Source: Pseudomonas cuatrocienegasensis (GTDB taxonomy: Bacteria; Pseudomonadota; Gammaproteobacteria; Pseudomonadales; Pseudomonadaceae). From it: a DNA stretch of 64,000 nucleotides. The stretch spans positions 248,001 to 312,000 of the forward strand of contig NZ_FOFP01000003.1 in the NCBI RefSeq assembly GCF_900110925.1. Reading direction: 5' to 3'. Each line of letters starts with the position of its first letter. Position 1 is the stretch's first letter. Of the stretch, positions 26,139-36,433 are shown in pieces. Under the pieces are notes generated by a model that saw nothing but the letters and a program-made list of their open reading frames with translations, was not told the origin of the DNA and searched no databases. The translations under genes were made by a program, and so were the position numbers.

Positions 26139-27386
26139 ATGAACGCTTTTGACTACCGCGACGGTTCGCTGTTCGCGGAGGGCGTGGCCTTGTCCGCCAT
26201 TGCCCAGCGCTTCGGCACGCCCACTTACGTCTACTCGCGTGCCCACATCGAGGCGCAATACCGCGCCTACGCCGACGCCCTGCAGGGCGTGCCCCACCTG
26301 GTCTGCTTCGCAGTCAAGGCCAACTCCAACCTCGGCGTGCTCAACGTCCTCGCCCGCCTCGGTGCCGGTTTCGATATCGTCTCGCGCGGCGAACTTGAGC
26401 GTGTCCTGGCCGCCGGTGGCGAGCCGGGCAAGATTGTCTTCTCCGGCGTCGGCAAGAGCCGTGAAGACATGCGCCGCGCCCTGGAAGTGGGCGTGCACTG
26501 CTTCAACGTCGAGTCCACTGACGAGCTGGAGCGCCTGCAAATCGTTGCCGCCGAGCTGGGCAAGACGGCGGCGATCTCGCTGCGGGTCAACCCGGATGTC
26601 GACGCGGGCACCCACCCGTACATTTCCACGGGGCTGAAAGAGAACAAGTTCGGCATCGCCATTGCCGATGCACCGGCCGTGTACGCCCGCGCCGCTGCCC
26701 TGGCGAACCTGCAGGTCGTCGGTGTCGACTGCCATATCGGCTCGCAACTGACCACGCTGCCGCCGTTCCTCGACGCCCTAGACCGCCTGCTGGCGCTGAT
26801 CGATCAGCTCGCCAGTGACGGCATCCGCATCAAGCACCTGGACCTCGGCGGCGGCCTCGGCGTGCAGTACCGTGACGAGCAGCCGCCGCAGGCCGGTGAT
26901 TACATTGCGGCCGTGCGTGAGCGAATCGCCGGGCGCGACCTGACCCTGGTGTTCGAGCCGGGCCGTTCGATCGTCGCCAACGCGGGCGTGTTGCTGACCC
27001 AGGTCGAGTACCTCAAGCACACCGAGCACAAGGATTTCGCCATCGTCGATGCGGCGATGAACGACCTGATCCGTCCGGCCCTGTACCAGGCCTGGATGGA
27101 GGTGGTGGCCGTGCAGCCGCGCGACAGCGCGCCGCGCCAGTACGACATCGTCGGGCCGATCTGCGAGACCGGTGACTTCCTCGCCAAGGACCGCACCCTG
27201 GCCCTGGCCGAAGGCGATCTGCTGGCCGTGCGCTCGGCCGGTGCCTACGGCTTCGTCATGAGCTCGAACTACAACACCCGCGGCCGCGCCGCCGAAGTAA
27301 TGGTCGACGGCGAGCAGGCCTACGAAGTACGTCGCCGCGAAACCCTGGCCGAACTCTTTGCGGGCGAAAGCCGCCTGCCGGAGTAG
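26139..27386 (+). CDS. lysA: Diaminopimelate decarboxylase
   Basis: A 415-residue PLP enzyme converting meso-diaminopimelate to lysine. The PLP lysine lies in [35 protein letters not shown] and the catalytic [11 protein letters not shown] are all present. Start [16 protein letters not shown] is preceded by an AAGGA site. It is followed by dapF, which makes its substrate. Confidence 0.97.
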   Translation: MNAFDYRDGSLFAEGVALSAIAQRFGTPTYVYSRAHIEAQYRAYADALQGVPHLVCFAVKANSNLGVLNVLARLGAGFDIVSRGELERVLAAGGEPGKIVFSGVGKSREDMRRALEVGVHCFNVESTDELERLQIVAAELGKTAAISLRVNPDVDAGTHPYISTGLKENKFGIAIADAPAVYARAAALANLQVVGVDCHIGSQLTTLPPFLDALDRLLALIDQLASDGIRIKHLDLGGGLGVQYRDEQPPQAGDYIAAVRERIAGRDLTLVFEPGRSIVANAGVLLTQVEYLKHTEHKDFAIVDAAMNDLIRPALYQAWMEVVAVQPRDSAPRQYDIVGPICETGDFLAKDRTLALAEGDLLAVRSAGAYGFVMSSNYNTRGRAAEVMVDGEQAYEVRRRETLAELFAGESRLPE

Positions 27387-27391
27387 TGCCG

Positions 27392-28222
27392 ATGTTATTG
27401 CGATTTACCAAGATGCACGGGCTGGGCAATGACTTCATGGTCCTCGACCTGGTCAGCCAGCACGCGCACATCCAGCCGAAGAACGCCAAGCAGTGGGGCG
27501 ACCGCCACACCGGCGTGGGCTTCGATCAGTTGCTGCTGGTCGAGCCGCCGAGCAACCCGGACGTGGACTTCCGTTACCGCATCTTCAATGCCGACGGCTC
27601 CGAGGTCGAGCAGTGCGGCAACGGCGCGCGCTGCTTTGCCCGCTTCGTGCTGGACAAGCGCCTGACGGTGAAGAAGCAGATCCGTGTGGAAACCAAGGGC
27701 GGCATCATCGAGCTGGATGTCCGCGCCGATGGCCAGATCACAGTGAACATGGGCCCGCCGCGCCTCACGCCGGCAGATATCCCCTTCCAGGCCGAGCAGC
27801 AGGCGCTCAGCTACGCGGTTGAAGTCGACGGCCAGAGCGTCGAACTGGCCGCCGTGTCCATGGGCAACCCCCATGCGGTGCTGCGTGTCGCCAGCGTCGA
27901 CGACGCGCCAGTGCACAGCCTGGGGCCGCAACTCGAACACCATCCGCGCTTCCCGCAGCGGGTCAATGTCGGCTTTCTCCAGGTGCTCGACCGCCAGCGC
28001 GCCAAGCTGCGCGTCTGGGAACGCGGCGCCGGGGAAACCCAGGCCTGCGGCACCGGCGCTTGCGCGGCCGCAGTGGCGGCGATCAGCCAGGGCTGGATGG
28101 ACTCGCCGGTGCAGCTGGAGCTGCCCGGCGGCAAACTGACCATCGAGTGGGCAGGCCACGGCCACCCCGTTATGATGACCGGACCTGCCATGCGCGTGTA
28201 CGAAGGACAAGTTCGTCTATGA
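27392..28222 (+). CDS. dapF: Diaminopimelate epimerase
   Basis: A 276-residue cofactor-independent epimerase giving meso-DAP from LL-DAP. The two catalytic cysteines lie in [13 protein letters not shown] and [12 protein letters not shown]. It begins [16 protein letters not shown] at ATG 27392; a GTG six bases upstream is the alternative. It is 5 bp after lysA and overlaps the next gene by ATGA. Confidence 0.97.
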   Translation: MLLRFTKMHGLGNDFMVLDLVSQHAHIQPKNAKQWGDRHTGVGFDQLLLVEPPSNPDVDFRYRIFNADGSEVEQCGNGARCFARFVLDKRLTVKKQIRVETKGGIIELDVRADGQITVNMGPPRLTPADIPFQAEQQALSYAVEVDGQSVELAAVSMGNPHAVLRVASVDDAPVHSLGPQLEHHPRFPQRVNVGFLQVLDRQRAKLRVWERGAGETQACGTGACAAAVAAISQGWMDSPVQLELPGGKLTIEWAGHGHPVMMTGPAMRVYEGQVRL

Positions 28223-28917
28223 CCGACAAGCCCCAAGCACCGACCCCACTGGACTCGGAAACGGTTGCCGCCTACCTGCGCCTGCACCCCGAGTTCTTTA
28301 TCGACCACGATGAGCTGATCCCCGAGCTGCGCATTCCGCACCAGCGTGGCGATACCGTGTCGCTGGTCGAACGCCAGGTCAAGCTGCTGCGCGAGCGCAA
28401 CATCGACATGCGCCACCGGATGGCGCAACTGATGGAAGTGGCCCGCGACAACGACCGCCTGTTCGACAAGACCCGCCGCCTGGTCCTCGACCTGCTCGAT
28501 GCCGGCTCCCTGGAAGAAGTCGTCAGTTGCGTCGAAGACAGCCTGCGCCGCGAGTTCCAGGTGCCATTCGTCAGCCTGATCCTGTTCAGCGAATCCCCCG
28601 TGCCGGTGGGCCGTTCGGTCAGCAGCGCCGAAGCGCATCAGGCCATTGGCGGTCTGCTGTCCGGCGGTAAGACCCTGTGCGGCGTGCTGCGCGAGCATGA
28701 ACTGAAGTTTCTGTTCGGCGAAGCGGATGGCAGCCAGGTCGGCTCGGCCGCTGTGGTGGGTCTCAGCCACCAGGGCCTGCATGGCGTCCTGGCAATCGGC
28801 AGCGCCGACCCGCAGCACTACAAGAGCTCGATCGGCACCCTGTTTCTCGGCTATATCGCCGAAGTGCTGGCCCGTGTTCTGCCCAGCTTCTCCACGCCAC
28901 TGCGTTCGGTTCGTTAA
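28219..28917 (+). CDS. DUF484 family protein
   Basis: A 232-residue cytoplasmic protein with the DUF484/GAF-like fold. It has [22 protein letters not shown], a coiled-coil segment ([19 protein letters not shown]), and a C-terminal GAF-like region. Function is unknown, but the gene is conserved between dapF and xerC in gammaproteobacteria. Its ATG overlaps the dapF stop. Confidence 0.9.
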   Translation: MTDKPQAPTPLDSETVAAYLRLHPEFFIDHDELIPELRIPHQRGDTVSLVERQVKLLRERNIDMRHRMAQLMEVARDNDRLFDKTRRLVLDLLDAGSLEEVVSCVEDSLRREFQVPFVSLILFSESPVPVGRSVSSAEAHQAIGGLLSGGKTLCGVLREHELKFLFGEADGSQVGSAAVVGLSHQGLHGVLAIGSADPQHYKSSIGTLFLGYIAEVLARVLPSFSTPLRSVR

Positions 28918-28980
28918 ACGACGCGCCTGTCCGGCGCCGCGGACTGCTGATGACTGCTCTCCCCTCTTGGAGCTTGCCGC

Positions 28981-29883
28981 GTGAACCTTGAAGCTGCTCT
29001 AGACGCCTACCTCGAGCACCTGCGCAGCGAACGCCAGTTGTCGCCACATACCCTCAGCGGCTACCGGCAGGATTTGAACCGCCTGCTGGCCCTCTGCGAA
29101 CGCGAGCAGATCGCCCATTGGGCCGACCTGCAACCCGCCCAACTGCGCCGCCTGGTGGCCCGCCTGAACCTCGAAGGCCAGGCCAGCCGCAGCCTCGCCC
29201 GGCTGCTTTCGGCGACGCGCGGCTTCTACCGCTACCTGATCCGTGAAGGTCATTGCCAGTGCGACCCGGCCAGCGGCCTGACCCCGCCCAAGGGCGAACG
29301 CCGCCTGCCGCGCACCCTGGATGCCGACCGCACCGCGCAACTGCTCGATGGCGCCCAGGAGGACGACTTTATCGCCCGCCGCGATCACGCCATGCTCGAA
29401 CTGTTCTACTCCTCGGGCTTGCGCCTGTCCGAGCTGGTCAACCTCAACCTTGATGGCCTGGACTTGGGCAGCGGCCTGGTGCGGGTCGTCGGCAAGGGCA
29501 ACAAGACCCGCGAACTGCCGGTCGGGCGCATGGCCCGCCAGGCCCTCGACGCCTGGCTGCCGCTGCGCGCCCTGGCCAACCCGCTCGATGGCGCGCTGTT
29601 CATCAGCCGCCAGGGCCGCCGCATCGGCCCCCGTGCCGTGCAACTGCGGGTACGTCAGGCGGGCATCAGCGAGCTCGGCCAGCACCTGCACCCACACATG
29701 CTGCGCCACAGCTTCGCCAGCCATATGCTGGAGTCGTCCCAAGACCTGCGGGCCGTGCAGGAGCTGCTCGGCCACGCCGATATCGCCACCACCCAGGTCT
29801 ATACCCACCTGGATTTCCAGCACCTGGCCACGGTGTATGACGGCGCCCACCCGCGCGCCAAACGCAAAGGCAACACGCCATGA
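28981..29883 (+). CDS. xerC: Tyrosine recombinase XerC
   Basis: A 300-residue site-specific recombinase that resolves chromosome dimers at dif with XerD. The N-terminal SAM-like domain (1-95) is followed by the catalytic domain with Arg in [13 protein letters not shown], then [23 protein letters not shown] and the nucleophile region YTHLDF. The start is GTG at 28981 ([14 protein letters not shown]) after GGAG. It overlaps the HAD gene by ATGA. Confidence 0.95.
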   Translation: MNLEAALDAYLEHLRSERQLSPHTLSGYRQDLNRLLALCEREQIAHWADLQPAQLRRLVARLNLEGQASRSLARLLSATRGFYRYLIREGHCQCDPASGLTPPKGERRLPRTLDADRTAQLLDGAQEDDFIARRDHAMLELFYSSGLRLSELVNLNLDGLDLGSGLVRVVGKGNKTRELPVGRMARQALDAWLPLRALANPLDGALFISRQGRRIGPRAVQLRVRQAGISELGQHLHPHMLRHSFASHMLESSQDLRAVQELLGHADIATTQVYTHLDFQHLATVYDGAHPRAKRKGNTP

Positions 29884-30575
29884 CTGTCCAGCTGATCACC
29901 TTCGACCTCGATGACACCCTGTGGGAGGTCGCCCCCGTAATGACCAGTGCCGAGGCCGTGCTGCGCGACTGGCTGAGCCTCAACGCCAGTCGCCTGGGAC
30001 CAGTACCGGTGGAACATCTTTGGCGTATCCGCGCGCGCCTGCTGGAGGCCGAGCCGCTGCTCAAACATCGCCTGAGCGAGCTGCGCCGACGTATCCTGTT
30101 CCACGCCCTGGAAGAGGCCGGCTATGCCCATGAAGACGCCGTGCACCTGGCCGAGGCCGGTTTTCAGGTGTTTCTCGCAGCGCGCCATGAGGTGCAGCTG
30201 TTCAGCGATGTGCACCCGACCCTGGAAACCCTGGCCAGCCGCTACCGCCTGGGGGTGATCACCAACGGCAACGCCGATGTACGCCGCCTTGGCCTGGCCG
30301 ACTACTTCCAGTTCGCCCTCTGTGCCGAAGAGCTGGGCATCGGCAAACCCGACCCGGCACCGTTTCGCGAAGCCCTGAGCCGCGCCGGAATTGCCGCCGA
30401 GCATGCCGTACACATCGGTGATCACCCCGATGATGACATCGCCGGGGCCAAGGCCGCCGGCCTGCGCGCCATCTGGTTCAACCCACGCGGCCTGGACTGG
30501 GCCGGCCCCCAACCGGCTGACGCCGAGGTACGCAGCCTGGCCGAGCTTCCCGCGCTGCTGCAGCGCTGGGCCTGA
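29880..30575 (+). CDS. HAD-family hydrolase (YigB-like)
   Basis: A 231-residue haloacid dehalogenase-superfamily phosphatase. Motif I is FDLDDTLWE, motif II is GVITNGNAD, motif III is the Lys of LGIGKPDP, and motif IV is [14 protein letters not shown]. coli YigB beside xerC dephosphorylates FMN, and the shared neighbourhood suggests the same class. It is the last gene of the lysA-xerC operon, ended by the hairpin at 30603. Confidence 0.9.
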   Translation: MTVQLITFDLDDTLWEVAPVMTSAEAVLRDWLSLNASRLGPVPVEHLWRIRARLLEAEPLLKHRLSELRRRILFHALEEAGYAHEDAVHLAEAGFQVFLAARHEVQLFSDVHPTLETLASRYRLGVITNGNADVRRLGLADYFQFALCAEELGIGKPDPAPFREALSRAGIAAEHAVHIGDHPDDDIAGAKAAGLRAIWFNPRGLDWAGPQPADAEVRSLAELPALLQRWA

Positions 30576-30602
30576 CGCCCCAAGAGCGCACCCACCACAA
30601 AA

Positions 30603-30627
30603 AACCCGCCAACATGGGCGGGTTCTT
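30603..30627. terminator. Bidirectional terminator between HAD gene and sutA
   Basis: AACCCGCC-aacatg-GGCGGGTT, flanked by an A-run on the left and TTCTT on the right, in the gap between convergent genes. It should terminate both the xerC operon and sutA. Confidence 0.8.
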
Positions 30628-30644
30628 CGAGAGCGACGACACCT

Positions 30645-30968
30645 TCAGATAGGACGGCTACCGTATTTGCTGTCCGGCTTCTTGGGTGGGTCGGCTACCA
30701 CATTCGGCTCGACTTCCTGCACTTTGCCGCCACGGGAGAGAAACTCTTCCATGGCGCGAGCCAGAGCATCGCGCTCCTTCTGCTTGGCCTCAACACTGGG
30801 CAGGTCGTCGATATCGACCGCCTTGGCCTTGGTCTTCTTGCCAGGTACAGCCACATCACTGTCGCTGTCCACGTCATCGGCGGCCTCACCATCATCCGCT
30901 GCGGCCAGCTCCTCGCCGTCCTCTTCAGCCCCGTCCAGCTCGTCTTGTTCCAGTTCTTCGTCGCTCAT
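30645..30968 (-). CDS. sutA: RNA polymerase-binding regulator SutA
   Basis: A 107-residue, mostly disordered acidic protein. The N-terminal half is a run of Asp/Glu (DEELEQDELDGAEEDGEE). The central helix SVEAKQKERDALARAMEEFL and the tail ending DPPKKPDSKYGSRPI match P. aeruginosa SutA, which binds RNA polymerase and supports transcription of ribosomal and maintenance genes in slow-growing cells. ATG 30968 has GAGG upstream. It is convergent with the HAD gene. Confidence 0.92.
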   Translation of the reverse strand: MSDEELEQDELDGAEEDGEELAAADDGEAADDVDSDSDVAVPGKKTKAKAVDIDDLPSVEAKQKERDALARAMEEFLSRGGKVQEVEPNVVADPPKKPDSKYGSRPI

Positions 30969-31151
30969 GTTCAACCTCATGACTTGCGAAAAGCAGGTTA
31001 GTTATAGCCCAGTAGCGTGCGCTTTCGCACCCCACCGGAAAAAATTCAAATGACCATGCCCGGTCAGGTCGCCCGCGTTTGCTAACGCTGGCTGGGCAAG
31101 CACCGCTGACCTGAAATCGTGCCCGACGGCGCGCATTCTAGCGCGCTGCCA

Positions 31152-31180
31152 GAAAAAACAAAGGGCGCCTTTCGGCGCCC
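31152..31180 (-). terminator. Terminator of the glnK-amt operon
   Basis: On the minus strand, GGGCGCC-GAAA-GGCGCCC is followed by TTTGTTTTTT: a 7-bp GC stem with a GNRA tetraloop and U-tract, 20 bp after the last amt stop. Confidence 0.9.
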
Positions 31181-31200
31181 TCGTTGTACCGCCCGAAGAA

Positions 31201-32451
31201 TCAGTTCTTGGTGAACTCCGGATAGGCTTCCATACCGCACTCGGCGATGTCGACGCCTTCGTATTCTTCCTCTTCGCTGACACGCAGACCGATCACCGCC
31301 TTGATGATCGACCAGACGATCAGGCTGGCCACAAAGACCCAGGCGAAGATCGACGCAATACCCAGCAGCTGGGCACCCAGGCTGGCATCGGCATTGGTCA
31401 GGCAGACGGCCAGCAGGCCCCAGATACCGACTACACCGTGTACCGAGATGGCACCGACCGGATCATCGAGCTTGAGCTTGTCCAGGCCAAGGATGGAGAA
31501 CACCACCAGCACGCCACCTACGCCACCGATCAGGGTCGCCTGCAGGGCGCTCGGGGTCAGCGGTTCTGCGGTAATCGCCACCAGGCCGGCCAGAGCACCG
31601 TTGAGGGCCATGGTCAGGTCAGCCTTGCCGAACAGGATGCGCGCCACGATCAGCGCGGCGATCAGACCACCGGCAGCCGCCATGTTGGTGTTGACGAACA
31701 CCTGAGCCACGGCATTGGCGTCTTCGATGGTGCTCATCTTCAGCTGCGAGCCACCATTGAAGCCGAACCAGCCCATCCACAGGATGAAGGTACCCAGCGC
31801 AGCCATTGGCAGGTTGGCGCCAGGGATGGCGTTGACCTGACCGTTAGCCCCGTACTTGCCCTTACGAGCCCCAAGCAGCAGTACACCCGCCAGAGCAGCG
31901 GAGGCACCGGCCATGTGTACGATGCCGGAACCGGCGAAGTCGAGGAAACCAGCTTCGTTGAGGAAGCCCGAACCCCATTTCCAGAAGCCCTGAACCGGGT
32001 AGATGAAGCCGGTCATGACCACGGCGAATGCCAGGAAGGCCCACAGTTTCATGCGCTCGGCGACAGCACCGGAGACGATCGACATACAGGTCGCGGCGAA
32101 CACCACCTGGAAGAAGAAGTCCGAACGAGCCGAGTAGTAGGGGGCATCGTCACCGCCGGCCAGCACCGACTCGACGCTGTTTTCATCACCGATCAGGAAA
32201 CCCAGGCTCGGCAGAATGCCGCCTTCCGGGCTGGAGTACATGATGTGGTAGCCGATCACCAGGTACATGACGCTGGCCACCGCATACAGCGCGATGTTCT
32301 TGGTCAGGATCTCGGTGGTGTTCTTGGCGCGCACCAGGCCGGATTCGAGCATGGCAAAACCCGCTGCCATCCACATCACCAAAGCGCCACAAATCAGAAA
32401 GTAGAAGGTATCAAAACCGTACTGCAGTGCAGTCAATGCTGTGTTATCCAT
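31201..32451 (-). CDS. Ammonium transporter, Amt paralogue 1
   Basis: A 416-residue Amt channel with eleven expected transmembrane helices and no signal peptide (MDNTALTALQYGFDTFYFLICGALVM). The pore histidines are expected in GSGIVHMAGASAAL and GAISVHGVVGIWG. The C-terminal tail (LRVSEEEEYEGVDIAECG) is the GlnK-interacting region. It is a different subtype from the neighbouring canonical AmtB. Tandem amt genes after glnK are known in P. stutzeri-type genomes. It is the last gene of the operon. Confidence 0.93.
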   Translation of the reverse strand: MDNTALTALQYGFDTFYFLICGALVMWMAAGFAMLESGLVRAKNTTEILTKNIALYAVASVMYLVIGYHIMYSSPEGGILPSLGFLIGDENSVESVLAGGDDAPYYSARSDFFFQVVFAATCMSIVSGAVAERMKLWAFLAFAVVMTGFIYPVQGFWKWGSGFLNEAGFLDFAGSGIVHMAGASAALAGVLLLGARKGKYGANGQVNAIPGANLPMAALGTFILWMGWFGFNGGSQLKMSTIEDANAVAQVFVNTNMAAAGGLIAALIVARILFGKADLTMALNGALAGLVAITAEPLTPSALQATLIGGVGGVLVVFSILGLDKLKLDDPVGAISVHGVVGIWGLLAVCLTNADASLGAQLLGIASIFAWVFVASLIVWSIIKAVIGLRVSEEEEYEGVDIAECGMEAYPEFTKN

Positions 32452-32495
32452 GGTTCACCTCTTGCCGGCGCGCTTTATAGCGCTGTTCGGTTAAG

Positions 32496-32518
32496 GCGTC
32501 CGGGTTGGCGCCGGACGC
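32496..32518 (-). other. Hairpin between the two amt genes
   Basis: GCGTCCGG and CCGGACGC (8 bp, perfect) with a 7-nt loop occupy the 78-bp gap between the amt genes. There is no U-tract, so it may reduce read-through or protect upstream mRNA rather than fully terminate. Confidence 0.45.
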
Positions 32519-32529
32519 ACTCCGTGTGC

Positions 32530-33843
32530 TTACAGGTTGTAGCCACGCTCGTTGTGCAGCGCGAGGTCGAGACCGATGTTCTCTTCTTCGTCACTGACCC
32601 GCAGGCCCATTACTAGATCAATCACTTTCAGAATCACGAAGGTCACCACCGCGGTGTAGACCACCGTGAATGCCACGCCCTCGATCTGGATCCACACCTG
32701 CGCGGGGATGTTCTCCACCGTGCCGAAACCGCCCAGCGCCGGCGCCGCGAAGGCCCCGGTGAGAATGGCACCGACAATGCCGCCCACGGCGTGTACGCCG
32801 AAGACGTCCAGGGAGTCGTCATAGCCCAGCTTGCGTTTGAGGCTGGTGGCGCAGAAGAAGCAGATCACGCCCGAAGCCAGACCGATCACCAGCGCCCCCA
32901 TGGGGCCCGCAGTACCGGAAGCCGGGGTGATCGCCACCAGACCCGCGACCGCACCCGAAGCGATGCCCAGCACGCTCGGTTTACGATGGGTGATCCACTC
33001 GGCAAACATCCAGCTCAGCGCCGCAGTGGCCGTGGCGATCTGGGTGACCAGCATGGCCATGCCGGCGCTGCCGTTGGCAGCCAGGGCCGAGCCGGCGTTA
33101 AAGCCGAACCAGCCGACCCAGAGCATGCTGGCGCCAATCAGGGTGTAACCGAGGTTGTGCGGCGGCATGGCCGTGGTTGGAAAGCCCTTGCGCTTGCCCA
33201 GCACCAGGCACGCCACCAGACCGGCGATACCGGCATTGATGTGCACCACAGTGCCACCCGCGAAGTCGAGCACGCCCCAATCCCACATCAACGCACCGTC
33301 ACCGCTCCACACCATGTGGGCGATTGGGGTGTAGACGAGGGTGAACCAGACCGTCATGAAGACCAGCATGGCCGAGAACTTCATGCGTTCGGCGAAAGCG
33401 CCGACGATCAGGGCGGGGGTGATGATGGCGAACGTCATCTGGAAGGTGATGAACACGCTTTCCGGAATCCCGGCCACCAGGCTGTCCAACGTCAGGCCGC
33501 TGAGGAAGGCTTTCGAAAAACCGCCGACGAAGGAATTGAAATTGACCACACCCTGCTCCATGCCGGTGGTGTCAAAGGCCAGGCTGTAACCATAAAGAAC
33601 CCAGAGCACGCTGATCAGACCGGTGATGGCAAAACACTGCATCAGCACTGACAGGACGTTCTTGGAACGCACCATGCCGGCGTAAAACAGCGCCAAGCCT
33701 GGAATGGTCATGAACAACACCAGCACGGTCGCGACCAGCATCCAGGCCGTGTCACCACCGTTCAAAACTGCCTCGTCGGCCATGGCAATGCCAGGGACGA
33801 GAGACAAAAGGGCTCCTAGCCCTGCGATTTTTCGCAGAGTCAT
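32530..33843 (-). CDS. amtB: Ammonium transporter AmtB with signal peptide
   Basis: A 437-residue AmtB. Residues 1-22 form a cleavable signal peptide (GALLSLVPGIAMADE), as in E. coli AmtB, followed by the channel helices (ALFYAGMVRSKNVLSVLMQ). The twin histidines lie in GTVVHINAGIAGL and DVFGVHAVGGIVG. The cytoplasmic tail ends ENIGLDLALHNERGYNL. It lies 36 bp after glnK and is expected to be plugged by GlnK when nitrogen is plentiful. Confidence 0.96.
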   Translation of the reverse strand: MTLRKIAGLGALLSLVPGIAMADEAVLNGGDTAWMLVATVLVLFMTIPGLALFYAGMVRSKNVLSVLMQCFAITGLISVLWVLYGYSLAFDTTGMEQGVVNFNSFVGGFSKAFLSGLTLDSLVAGIPESVFITFQMTFAIITPALIVGAFAERMKFSAMLVFMTVWFTLVYTPIAHMVWSGDGALMWDWGVLDFAGGTVVHINAGIAGLVACLVLGKRKGFPTTAMPPHNLGYTLIGASMLWVGWFGFNAGSALAANGSAGMAMLVTQIATATAALSWMFAEWITHRKPSVLGIASGAVAGLVAITPASGTAGPMGALVIGLASGVICFFCATSLKRKLGYDDSLDVFGVHAVGGIVGAILTGAFAAPALGGFGTVENIPAQVWIQIEGVAFTVVYTAVVTFVILKVIDLVMGLRVSDEEENIGLDLALHNERGYNL

Positions 33844-33879
33844 GGGGGTTACTCCTGGGGCGTGGGGTTCGGAGGCGGT

Positions 33880-34275
<396 letters not shown>

Positions 34276-34377
34276 CTAAGCGCAGTGTCTGGCTTTTGTA
34301 ATGCGTTAGCGGACCAGCCTGGCCCCACCAACACCCACCAACCGCTCCTGATGCAGCACATACCTGAGCTACACCTG

Positions 34378-34402
34378 ATGCACCGCTACAGCCCCGGTGC
34401 AT
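34378..34402 (-). other. Leader hairpin in the glnK mRNA
   Basis: ATGCACCG and CGGTGCAT (perfect 8-bp arms) with a 9-nt loop lie a few bases downstream of the transcription start predicted from the sigma54 promoter. The half sites also resemble NtrC half sites, but at a non-canonical spacing of 11 bp. Confidence 0.4.
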
Positions 34403-34419
34403 GCGTCACAAGGGGCTAA

Positions 34420-34434
34420 GCAGAAAGCTTGCCA
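34420..34434 (-). promoter_or_regulatory. Sigma54 promoter of glnK-amtB-amt
   Basis: On the minus strand, TGGCAAGCTTTCTGC matches the sigma54 consensus TGGCACG-N4-TTGC at all positions except two, with GG and GC 10 bp apart. It would start transcription near 34408, giving a leader of about 190 nt before glnK. Confidence 0.75.
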
Positions 34435-34498
34435 TGTCACGCAAACGCACGTTCTTGAGGCTATTACTGGTGTAGAGGGGGACCTGGCGTCGACGATG

Positions 34499-34515
34499 CG
34501 CACAATTACGGTGCA
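34499..34515. promoter_or_regulatory. NtrC-like binding site upstream of glnK
   Basis: CGCACAATTACGGTGCA matches the NtrC site TGCACC-N5-GGTGCA at 10 of 12 fixed positions. Centred about 100 bp upstream of the sigma54 start, it is at a typical enhancer distance. A further half site, GTGCACT, lies near 34543. Confidence 0.6.
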
Positions 34516-34625
34516 TCGAAGCACAGCATGGCGCGCGAAAATCGTGCACTGACGACTTACCCACCCAGGCATAAGCGCTGCAACGCCCGTGCTACACTGC
34601 CGTCGTCTGCCTCTGGAACTGTCTT

Positions 34626-34898
34626 ATGCTGCCGCCAAAAGCCCTGCTCGATGCCCTTAGCAACCACGCTTCGCGCTTGTTCAACGGTGAGTCGCCGCTG
34701 CCTCGCGCCGAATTCGAGGCTCAATTCAAGGCCTTGCTGCAGAGCGGCTTCAGTAAACTCGACCTGGTCAGCCGGGAAGAATTCGACAGTCAGATGGTGG
34801 TCCTGGCACGTACCCGTGCCCGTCTCGAGGCCCTCGAAGCCAAAGTCGCGGCGCTCGAAGCCACCCCAGTGGTGACACCGCCCAACCCCGCCGAGTAA
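34626..34898 (+). CDS. ubiK: Ubiquinone biosynthesis accessory factor UbiK
   Basis: A 90-residue protein of the YqiC/UbiK family. The N-terminal amphipathic region (LPPKALLDALSNHASRLF) is followed by a C-terminal coiled coil (LARTRARLEALEAKVAALEA). UbiK binds UbiJ and is needed for efficient aerobic ubiquinone synthesis. It is divergent from glnK and 33 bp upstream of yifB. Confidence 0.9.
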   Translation: MLPPKALLDALSNHASRLFNGESPLPRAEFEAQFKALLQSGFSKLDLVSREEFDSQMVVLARTRARLEALEAKVAALEATPVVTPPNPAE

Positions 34899-34931
34899 CA
34901 CCTCGGCGGGCCACGATCAAAGGAGTGATCG

Positions 34932-36428
34932 ATGTCCCTGGCCCTCGTCCACAGCCGCGCCCAGGTGGGTGTAGAAGCCCCCGCCGTGACGGTCGAAGCC
35001 CATCTGGCCAACGGCCTGCCTTCACTGGCACTGGTGGGCCTGCCCGAGACCGCCGTCAAGGAAAGCAAGGACCGCGTGCGCAGTGCGATACTCAACTGCG
35101 ACTTTGAATTTCCGCCCCGACGCATCACCCTGAGCCTGGCGCCGGCCGACCTGCCCAAGGACGGCGGACGCTTCGATTTGGCCATCGCCCTGGGCATCCT
35201 CGCCGCCAGCGGCCAGATACCCGCCGCTGCACTGGAACAGGTCGAATGCCTCGGTGAGCTGGCCCTATCGGGGGCCGTGCGCCCGGTTCAGGGCGTGCTG
35301 CCGGCCGCACTGGCCGCACGCGCAGCCGGACGCACCTTGCTGGTGCCAAGGGCGAATGCCGAAGAAGCCAGTTTGGCCTCGGGGCTGCAGGTGTTGGCGG
35401 TTGAGCACTTGCTGGAAGCCGCCGCGCACTTCAGCGGCCATACACCGCTGGCGCCATTCGCCGCCCAGGGCCTGTTGCGGCGCACTCTGCCCTACCCCGA
35501 CCTCAGCGAAGTCCAGGGCCAGCTCGCGGCCAAACGCGCCCTGCTGGTCGCGGCAGCGGGATCGCACAATTTATTGTTCAGCGGCCCACCCGGGACCGGC
35601 AAGACCCTGCTCGCCAGCCGTCTACCAGGCCTGCTGCCACCGCTGGCCGAGCAGGAAGCGCTGGAGGTCGCGGCGATTCAGTCGGTGGCGAGCCACGCGC
35701 CCCTGGAGCATTGGCCACAGCGACCCTTTCGTCATCCGCACCATAGCGCCTCGGGACCGGCCCTGGTCGGTGGTGGCAGCCGTCCACAGCCTGGCGAGAT
35801 TACTCTGGCCCATCACGGCGTGCTGTTTCTTGACGAATTACCGGAGTTTGACCGCAAGGTTCTGGAAGTTCTGCGCGAGCCGCTGGAAAGCGGCCATATC
35901 GTGATCGCCCGGGCTCGCGACAAGGTGCGCTTTCCTGCCCGCTTCCAGCTGGTAGCCGCCATGAATCCCTGCCCTTGTGGCTTTCTCGGCGACCCCAGTG
36001 GCCGTTGCCGTTGCACCCAGGAACAGGTCCAACGCTACCGTGGCAAACTCTCTGGCCCGCTGCTCGACCGGATCGACCTGCATGTAACGGTGGCAAGGGA
36101 AACCACCACGCTGCACGCCCTGCCGCAAAGCGGTGCCGACACCGCCACAGCTGCCGCCCAGGTAGCCCAGGCACGGGCACTGCAGTACGCACGCCAGGGC
36201 GTGGCCAATGCCTTTCTCGACCTCAATGCGCTACGCGAACACTGTGCCCTGCAGGCTGACGACCAGAGTTGGCTGGAGAGTGCCTGCGAACGCCTGGGCC
36301 TGTCCCTGCGCGCGGCCCACCGGGTGCTCAAGGTGGCGCGCACCCTGGCTGACCTTGAAGAGGCCGAGCTGATCGCCCGCAACCACCTGGCCGAAGCCCT
36401 GCAATACCGCGGTCACCCGCAGGGCTGA
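34932..36428 (+). CDS. YifB/ComM AAA+ ATPase (Mg chelatase-like)
   Basis: A 498-residue protein with an N-terminal Lon-protease-like fold (1-170, LVHSRAQVGVEAPAVTVE), the AAA+ Mg-chelatase domain with Walker A GPPGTGKTLLASRLP and Walker B GVLFFLDELPEF-type sequence, and the conserved MNPCPCGFLGDP loop. The family includes ComM, a helicase for branch migration in natural transformation. The ATG has AAAGGAG upstream. Confidence 0.93.
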   Translation: MSLALVHSRAQVGVEAPAVTVEAHLANGLPSLALVGLPETAVKESKDRVRSAILNCDFEFPPRRITLSLAPADLPKDGGRFDLAIALGILAASGQIPAAALEQVECLGELALSGAVRPVQGVLPAALAARAAGRTLLVPRANAEEASLASGLQVLAVEHLLEAAAHFSGHTPLAPFAAQGLLRRTLPYPDLSEVQGQLAAKRALLVAAAGSHNLLFSGPPGTGKTLLASRLPGLLPPLAEQEALEVAAIQSVASHAPLEHWPQRPFRHPHHSASGPALVGGGSRPQPGEITLAHHGVLFLDELPEFDRKVLEVLREPLESGHIVIARARDKVRFPARFQLVAAMNPCPCGFLGDPSGRCRCTQEQVQRYRGKLSGPLLDRIDLHVTVARETTTLHALPQSGADTATAAAQVAQARALQYARQGVANAFLDLNALREHCALQADDQSWLESACERLGLSLRAAHRVLKVARTLADLEEAELIARNHLAEALQYRGHPQG

Positions 36429-36433
36429 GTGGT

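Noticed and set aside
31438..32616. Long plus-strand open frame opposite the amt genes
   Set aside because: It is a mirror of two well-supported transporters on the other strand, caused by high GC; its composition is low-complexity and it lacks a ribosome site.
34378..34402. Palindrome as a standard NtrC site
   Set aside because: Half sites are 11 bp apart instead of 5, and it lies downstream of the predicted start.
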